Assembly (NCBI RefSeq): GCF_014203645.1
Contig: NZ_JACHJL010000003.1
Location: forward strand, 248,001-312,000
DNA: 64,000 nt
Direction of reading: 5' to 3'
Source of the DNA: Streptomyces zagrosensis
GTDB lineage: Bacteria; Actinomycetota; Actinomycetes; Streptomycetales; Streptomycetaceae
Shown: positions 60,495 through 64,000 of the stretch, one piece after another
Numbering within the stretch: the stretch's first letter is position 1
Layout of the letters: each line of letters starts with the position of its first letter
Program-made: the position numbers and the translations under genes
The notes under the pieces: model-generated
The model's input: the letters and a program-made list of their open reading frames with translations, nothing else
What the model was told of the DNA's origin: nothing
Databases searched by the model: none

Positions 60495-60758
60495 ATGGCC
60501 GATCCGGAAATTGAAAAGCTCACGCAGCGGGCAACACAGCTTCGGTCGCTAGCTGACCACATTGACTCACTGGTCACGAGGCCCAAGACGCAGAGCACTA
60601 CGCAGATGAAGAAGTGGGCCGGGCCCAACGCCGAGAAAGTGCGCGGCGATCTGAAGTCGTGGCATACGAAGTGCACCGCAGTCGCGACCAAACTGCGCCA
60701 AATGGCGACTGACTGTGACAAGACAGCTGAAGAAGCGAAGAAGCCGAAAGACAAGTAA
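60495..60758 (+). CDS. WXG100-like ESX partner protein
   Basis: 87 residues: EIEKLTQRATQLRSLADHIDSLV, then MKKWAGPNAEKVRGDLKSWHTKCTAVATKLRQMATDCDK. WAG fits the WXG turn and the flanking helices have the expected lengths. It stands back to back with the WXG100 gene at 60021-60293; together they probably form a heterodimer exported by the EccC-like ATPase. Two Cys in the second helix are unusual for the family. GC is distinctly lower than the window average. Confidence 0.8.
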   Translation: MADPEIEKLTQRATQLRSLADHIDSLVTRPKTQSTTQMKKWAGPNAEKVRGDLKSWHTKCTAVATKLRQMATDCDKTAEEAKKPKDK

Positions 60759-60799
60759 GCCAGCCTGGTTGCTGAGTTCACGGGGAGAAACTGAGAGAA

Positions 60800-61627
60800 A
60801 TGCCTTCTTATGACAGTTCGAGAGCGCGTCTCCGCCTGGCGGACCGGCATGTGGCCGTTTTTGCGCATCTGGTAGACGGCGAGACTCCGCCCGATGAACT
60901 GTGGGACTCGCTGACAGAGCTCCAGGCGATCGGGCTGGTGGGGGCGGAGGGCGAGCTCGCCCCCTTGCTCAAGGAACTTCTCACCACGCTCGCTTCTCCC
61001 ATTCTGCTGCTATCAGTGGAGATCACCGGGGAACACGGCACGGTGAGCCACGGCATCGTCGTCGGACAGGAAGCCGTCATCGCGCACGAGGGCTGGCCCG
61101 GAGACGAGGAGTCCGAATACCTCTCCATTGATGCGAATACGATCGTTTGGGAGCTCTCCCGAATGGTCAACTTGCACCGCGGTGAGCCCGAGGAGTTCGA
61201 GACCTCCCGCATCGAAACCACGATGGGCGCACTCGACGCAGCCTTCAGCGCACTCGATGAAGCACAGGGCGATGAGGAAGCGGCAACCGAGCTGACGCGT
61301 AAGGCGCTGAGCGAGGTGGGTGGCCTCAAGGGTGCCGAACTGGCCACGCTGAGCGACCTTGTCTTGGGCATGAACGCGATGTGGCGCATCACCTCTGCCT
61401 GGGACGGCCAGCACGAGGGAGAGCGCTCTGCGATGGTCCGCGCCCTTGCGGTCTGGGACTGCGGTCCGCTGGGCTATTGGGTCAGGGAAAAGCCGGCGGA
61501 GCCCATCGTGGAGGGCCAGGTCGGGCCTGACAGTGAACTGCACCTGGTACGGGTGACACCCGGAAACGTATGGGAACGGATCACCGATCTCCTGCCGGAC
61601 AAGCATGAGTTGATCAACGAGTCGTAG
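60800..61627 (+). CDS. Hypothetical ESX-locus protein (EspG-like chaperone candidate)
   Basis: 275 residues from ATG 60800, 41 nt after a WXG100 gene. RLRLADRHVAVFAHLVDGETPPDELWDSLTELQAIGLV reads like a winged-helix start, followed by TTLASPILLLSVEITGEHGTVSHGIVVGQEAVIAHEG, LHRGEPEEFETSRIETTMGALDAAF and a final VTPGNVWERITDLLPDKHELI. Size and layout resemble EspG-type ESX chaperones, which bind helical substrates in the cytosol. I see no diagnostic motif, so this is inferred from context. No signal peptide or membrane helix. Confidence 0.6.
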   Translation: MPSYDSSRARLRLADRHVAVFAHLVDGETPPDELWDSLTELQAIGLVGAEGELAPLLKELLTTLASPILLLSVEITGEHGTVSHGIVVGQEAVIAHEGWPGDEESEYLSIDANTIVWELSRMVNLHRGEPEEFETSRIETTMGALDAAFSALDEAQGDEEAATELTRKALSEVGGLKGAELATLSDLVLGMNAMWRITSAWDGQHEGERSAMVRALAVWDCGPLGYWVREKPAEPIVEGQVGPDSELHLVRVTPGNVWERITDLLPDKHELINES

Positions 61628-61662
61628 CGGTCTCTTTCCGCTTGCCCCCCCGGCAACCGCGG

Positions 61663-62310
61663 TTAAGAGCCGCCCCCATCGGTTTGCCGCTGCAAGAAGT
61701 TGAGCGGGGCCATCACCATCGCGCCGCCGAGCGTTAGCGACGAGGTATCCACCGCCTCGAAGATGATGGCAATGGCCAGGTCCACAGGGTCTGCGGGGCC
61801 TTGGACCTGGCCGGCTGTCACCAGTCCCTTATGCGGGTCATCGACACGGCGACCAGGGCCCACGGTGATCTTTACTCCCGTGCGGCACAATTCCGCTTCT
61901 TTGCCGACGCCCGCGGACGTATAGGTGTGTGAGCGGTCGCCCTGCGTGAGACGCAGGGCTCGCGCACTCCTGCGCAAGCCCCGCGCGTTGTAGCTGAGTT
62001 CGACTGGCTCGCCACCGACGAACATATGGGCCTTGTGCAGAGTAGGCATTCCCGGCCCCGATCCACGGAACAGGACATCGGGGAAACCGTCACCGTAGAG
62101 ACGGGCCTGCCCGATCTTCTCCTTCGGTGACACCGTCCGCTCGTAGTGCACCGTCACCACGCCGAAATCGCCGACGGGTCCGGTCCATCCGTCATGTGCG
62201 GGATGGGTGAACGGCAGCAGCTCGAAGGAGTATTCCGACACGTCGATGCCTCTCAAGCAGTATGCGGCGTAAGGGACGGGATGGCTGTTCGGTTCCTGCC
62301 TCAGAACCAT
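61663..62310 (-). CDS. Hypothetical ESX-locus protein coupled to the 486-aa gene
   Basis: 215 residues from ATG 62310, which lies inside the end of the upstream gene (10-nt overlap), the reason for choosing it over an in-frame start at 62394. Content: PYAAYCLRGIDVSEYSFELLPFTHPAHDGW, VVTVHYERTVSPKEKIGQARLYGDGFPDVLF, VEIKVG-type VKITVGPGRRVDDPHKGLVTAG and a hydrophobic C-terminus (LTLGGAMVMAPLNFLQ). Probably all-beta/alpha, soluble. Together with the 486-residue protein it is a candidate substrate/partner pair of the type VII system, possibly effector and immunity. No family recognised. Confidence 0.65.
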   Translation of the reverse strand: MVLRQEPNSHPVPYAAYCLRGIDVSEYSFELLPFTHPAHDGWTGPVGDFGVVTVHYERTVSPKEKIGQARLYGDGFPDVLFRGSGPGMPTLHKAHMFVGGEPVELSYNARGLRRSARALRLTQGDRSHTYTSAGVGKEAELCRTGVKITVGPGRRVDDPHKGLVTAGQVQGPADPVDLAIAIIFEAVDTSSLTLGGAMVMAPLNFLQRQTDGGGS

Positions 62311-63761
62311 TTCTTCGGATTGAGCTTCTTCCCCACGCTCTTCGCCTTGTTGACGGCTCCGGAGCCAAACTCCTTCGCCTTGTTGCCGGTCCAACTCGCG
62401 GCCGTGGAAGCGCCGCCCTTGATGTCATCCCAGTGCTCGACTACCTTGGCGCCTCCATACACGAGGCCGGTGCCCAAGGCCAACCCGATCGTCACCGGGT
62501 TGGGTGCCACCATGGCCGCGGTGAGAGAACCGTTGAAGCCCACCTCGGCAACGTCCGCGATGTAACCGGCGCCTTCTTTCCGGCTGTCGAACTTCTTCCG
62601 TGGGTCCTGGGACGCCACATTGGCAAGGCTGTACACGGTCGAGACGGCGCCTCCGACGACCCCCGCTCCGCGGAGGAAGCCCGCCGTCTTGCCTGCCGTG
62701 GAGAGGCCGACACGCCATGGGCTGCTCGTGCCCGGGGATAACCGCAGGGCCTGCGCGAAATGCTCGGCGTTCTTCGCCTTCGTAAAGACATGCAGCAAGT
62801 TCGCCTGCCCCGCACGCACGACAGGCTGCCCCGAATGCGTAACGCCCCCGTAGATCTTGGCGAGTTCGTCGGAGCCGACCAGGAAGTTGATGCCCCGGTT
62901 GACGCTCATCCCCCGCCAGGTGGCATTCATAAAGCCGCGACTGCGAAGGGAATCGAACCCGGTGCCCCACAGGTCGCCGCGCAGGCCCCCCGTCAGCGGG
63001 ATGCTACTGAGCTGCTGGTACCGGGCGCTTCTCGTGGCCGCCCACGCACCCAACTGCCCCGGGAGCCAACTCCCGGGCGCCGCGAGCGAACGTATCTTCG
63101 GCGACCACTGTTCTAGCTTTTGCCCGGCGGTCACCAACTTGCTGCTGTTCCTATTCTTCAGCATCTCGGCAAGCGAGGTCTTCACCGTCGCGCCCCAGCC
63201 CTGCTTGAACGAGTTCCCGCCCACGGTCTGGACGAAAGAGGTGCCCTGAAAGGACACCACTCCGGCCACCGTGGTGAAGGTCGCCACGTCACCGCCGAGC
63301 CTGATCAAGCTGGCCAAGGTCTCCTCGTGCGGCATCAGGCCAGGGATCTTGCTCATGACATGGGCTTCGAGGCGTGCGACCCAGTCGGTCAACGACTCTT
63401 CTGGCTGCCGTTGGAACTCGTCAGCCTTCGGGTCATCGCTCTTGGCGACAGAGCTCGCGAGCAAGAGCGTGCCGGGCGCGATAGGGCCCTCGTAGTTCTT
63501 GAGATCCTCCGGCGTGAAGCCCGCTGCCAGCACGCCGGCCTCCGGGTCCCCATCCTCAAGGCGAGCGAACGCGGCCCGCTTGCGTAGATCCGGAGCGGTG
63601 TCGGTGACCCAATTATTCAAGGGCTTGAGCGCTGCCAACTCGCCAGTGACGTTCAGCGTTGCCGCACGGGTGAACGCCTCTTTGAGCTGATCCGCCAAGC
63701 CGCCCGTGCCGTCGATGAGCTTAGCGAGTTGTTCCAGGTCCCCCGGATTGACATTGCGCAC
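62301..63761 (-). CDS. ESX-associated protein with hydrophobic C-terminal half (486 aa)
   Basis: 486 residues from GTG 63761 (AAGGGGGAAG upstream). The first 130 residues (VNPGDLEQLAKLIDGTGGLADQLKEAFTRAATLNVTGELAALKPLNNWVTDTAPDLRKRAAFARLE in parts) look like a long WXG100/PPE-like helical domain. The C-terminal half has Gly/Ala/Ser-rich hydrophobic helices (FLRGAGVVGGAVSTVYSLANVA, VGFNGSLTAAMVAPNPVTIGLALGTGLVYGGAKVVEHW) that could insert in a membrane, then a basic tail KAKSVGKKLNPKKWF. The plan fits an LXG/WXG-type secreted effector that acts on membranes. No enzymatic motif. The upstream 63762-64000 holds only a probable promoter area. Confidence 0.7.
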   Translation of the reverse strand: MRNVNPGDLEQLAKLIDGTGGLADQLKEAFTRAATLNVTGELAALKPLNNWVTDTAPDLRKRAAFARLEDGDPEAGVLAAGFTPEDLKNYEGPIAPGTLLLASSVAKSDDPKADEFQRQPEESLTDWVARLEAHVMSKIPGLMPHEETLASLIRLGGDVATFTTVAGVVSFQGTSFVQTVGGNSFKQGWGATVKTSLAEMLKNRNSSKLVTAGQKLEQWSPKIRSLAAPGSWLPGQLGAWAATRSARYQQLSSIPLTGGLRGDLWGTGFDSLRSRGFMNATWRGMSVNRGINFLVGSDELAKIYGGVTHSGQPVVRAGQANLLHVFTKAKNAEHFAQALRLSPGTSSPWRVGLSTAGKTAGFLRGAGVVGGAVSTVYSLANVASQDPRKKFDSRKEGAGYIADVAEVGFNGSLTAAMVAPNPVTIGLALGTGLVYGGAKVVEHWDDIKGGASTAASWTGNKAKEFGSGAVNKAKSVGKKLNPKKWF

Positions 63762-64000
63762 GCCTTCCCCCTTAGCGTCCCCGACTAGCGGGTGCCCGCG
63801 CCCGGCACGAGCACTTCAGGATACGACGTGCCAGTTTTTAGCCACCGACAAACGACCAAGGGGTGATCACGTATGCACCAAGGGATGGAAAGTTGGGCAA
63901 ATGCATCCCAGGGGATCAATAGGTGCACGGCGCGCCGGATGAGATGTGCCGGGGGTGGCGTCATTGGTCACCGCTGCTGTGCGGCGCTGCCATCCGCGAC
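63762..64000. other. Upstream region of the ESX-associated operon, to window end
   Basis: 239 bp without a convincing gene. It should contain the promoter of the minus-strand operon. AT-richer tracts (AAATGGAAAGTTGGGC-type) occur around 63870-63920. Confidence 0.35.

Noticed and set aside
62940..62985. tRNA-like string GGGAATCGAACCCGGTGCC, resembling the T-arm of a minus-strand tRNA
   Set aside because: It lies in the middle of the 486-aa coding frame and no acceptor, D or anticodon arm can be drawn around it.

Overview
The window looks like a chromosomal segment of a streptomycete or close relative. GC content is about 70 percent, codon third positions are strongly GC-biased, and GTG (once TTG) starts and 4-base ATGA/GTGA gene overlaps are common. 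The gene content is typical of Streptomyces: DmdR-type iron regulator, XRE/DUF397 module, AfsR-like STAND/TPR protein, actinobacterial SerC, type VII secretion ATPase with WXG100 proteins. I see no tRNA, rRNA, CRISPR array, insertion sequence or phage module.

Layout. 1-1.6 kb: end of an MFS exporter, a ThpR-like RNA phosphodiesterase and a 28-residue membrane protein with a leaderless-type promoter. 1.6-5.8 kb: a lower-GC minus-strand operon with a WXG100-like helical protein, a 760-residue ESX-associated protein and two paralogous anchored proteins. 6-14.6 kb: aldo/keto reductase, Uma2-type nuclease, secreted beta-propeller protein, serC, AhpD-like protein, a two-gene RiPP-like locus (39-residue Pro/Gly-rich peptide plus isoaspartyl-methyltransferase-type enzyme) and a PrmC-like methyltransferase. 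14.8-23.3 kb: large FAD/Fe-S dehydrogenase, ABM-domain protein behind a MerR-type promoter, acetyltransferase, and a SulP transporter with a beta-carbonic anhydrase. 23.9-33.7 kb: a tightly packed catabolic operon resembling the acyclic terpene (atu) pathway: DinB-like protein, AtuA, acyl-CoA carboxylase beta and alpha, acyl-CoA dehydrogenase, enoyl-CoA hydratase, TetR regulator. 33.9-43.1 kb: a second MurG-type glycosyltransferase, a DUF6879 pair and STAND/TPR ATPase, an AKR/MerR divergent pair, and an XRE/DUF397 regulatory module. 43.3-54.6 kb: TetR plus Cmx-like efflux pump, citrate synthase divergent from pdxH, an unannotated minus-strand small RNA candidate, a PAS protein, a SIS protein divergent from a DmdR1-type iron regulator (with a long antisense ORF), YdeI-family protein, a repeat-filled kilobase and an alpha/beta hydrolase. 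54.8-63.8 kb: type VII secretion core: an FHA-FtsK ATPase (EccC/EssC type), two divergent WXG100 proteins and three uncharacterised partners.

Most notable: (i) the peptide plus PIMT-type methyltransferase pair at 12.0-13.3 kb, which matches the organisation of aspartimide-forming (imiditide-like) RiPPs; (ii) a roughly 270-nt minus-strand RNA at 47.9-48.2 kb with its own promoter, a 12-codon ORF with a strong Shine-Dalgarno and a multi-helix terminator; (iii) tandem repeats that begin at the stop codons of pdxH and the SIS gene and put stop codons in all three frames; (iv) two ESX-type loci 50 kb apart that may belong to one secretion system. Three MerR-type operators, several leaderless promoters and recurring 9-bp minisatellites are further patterns. 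All functions are read from sequence features and family knowledge; no database search was run.
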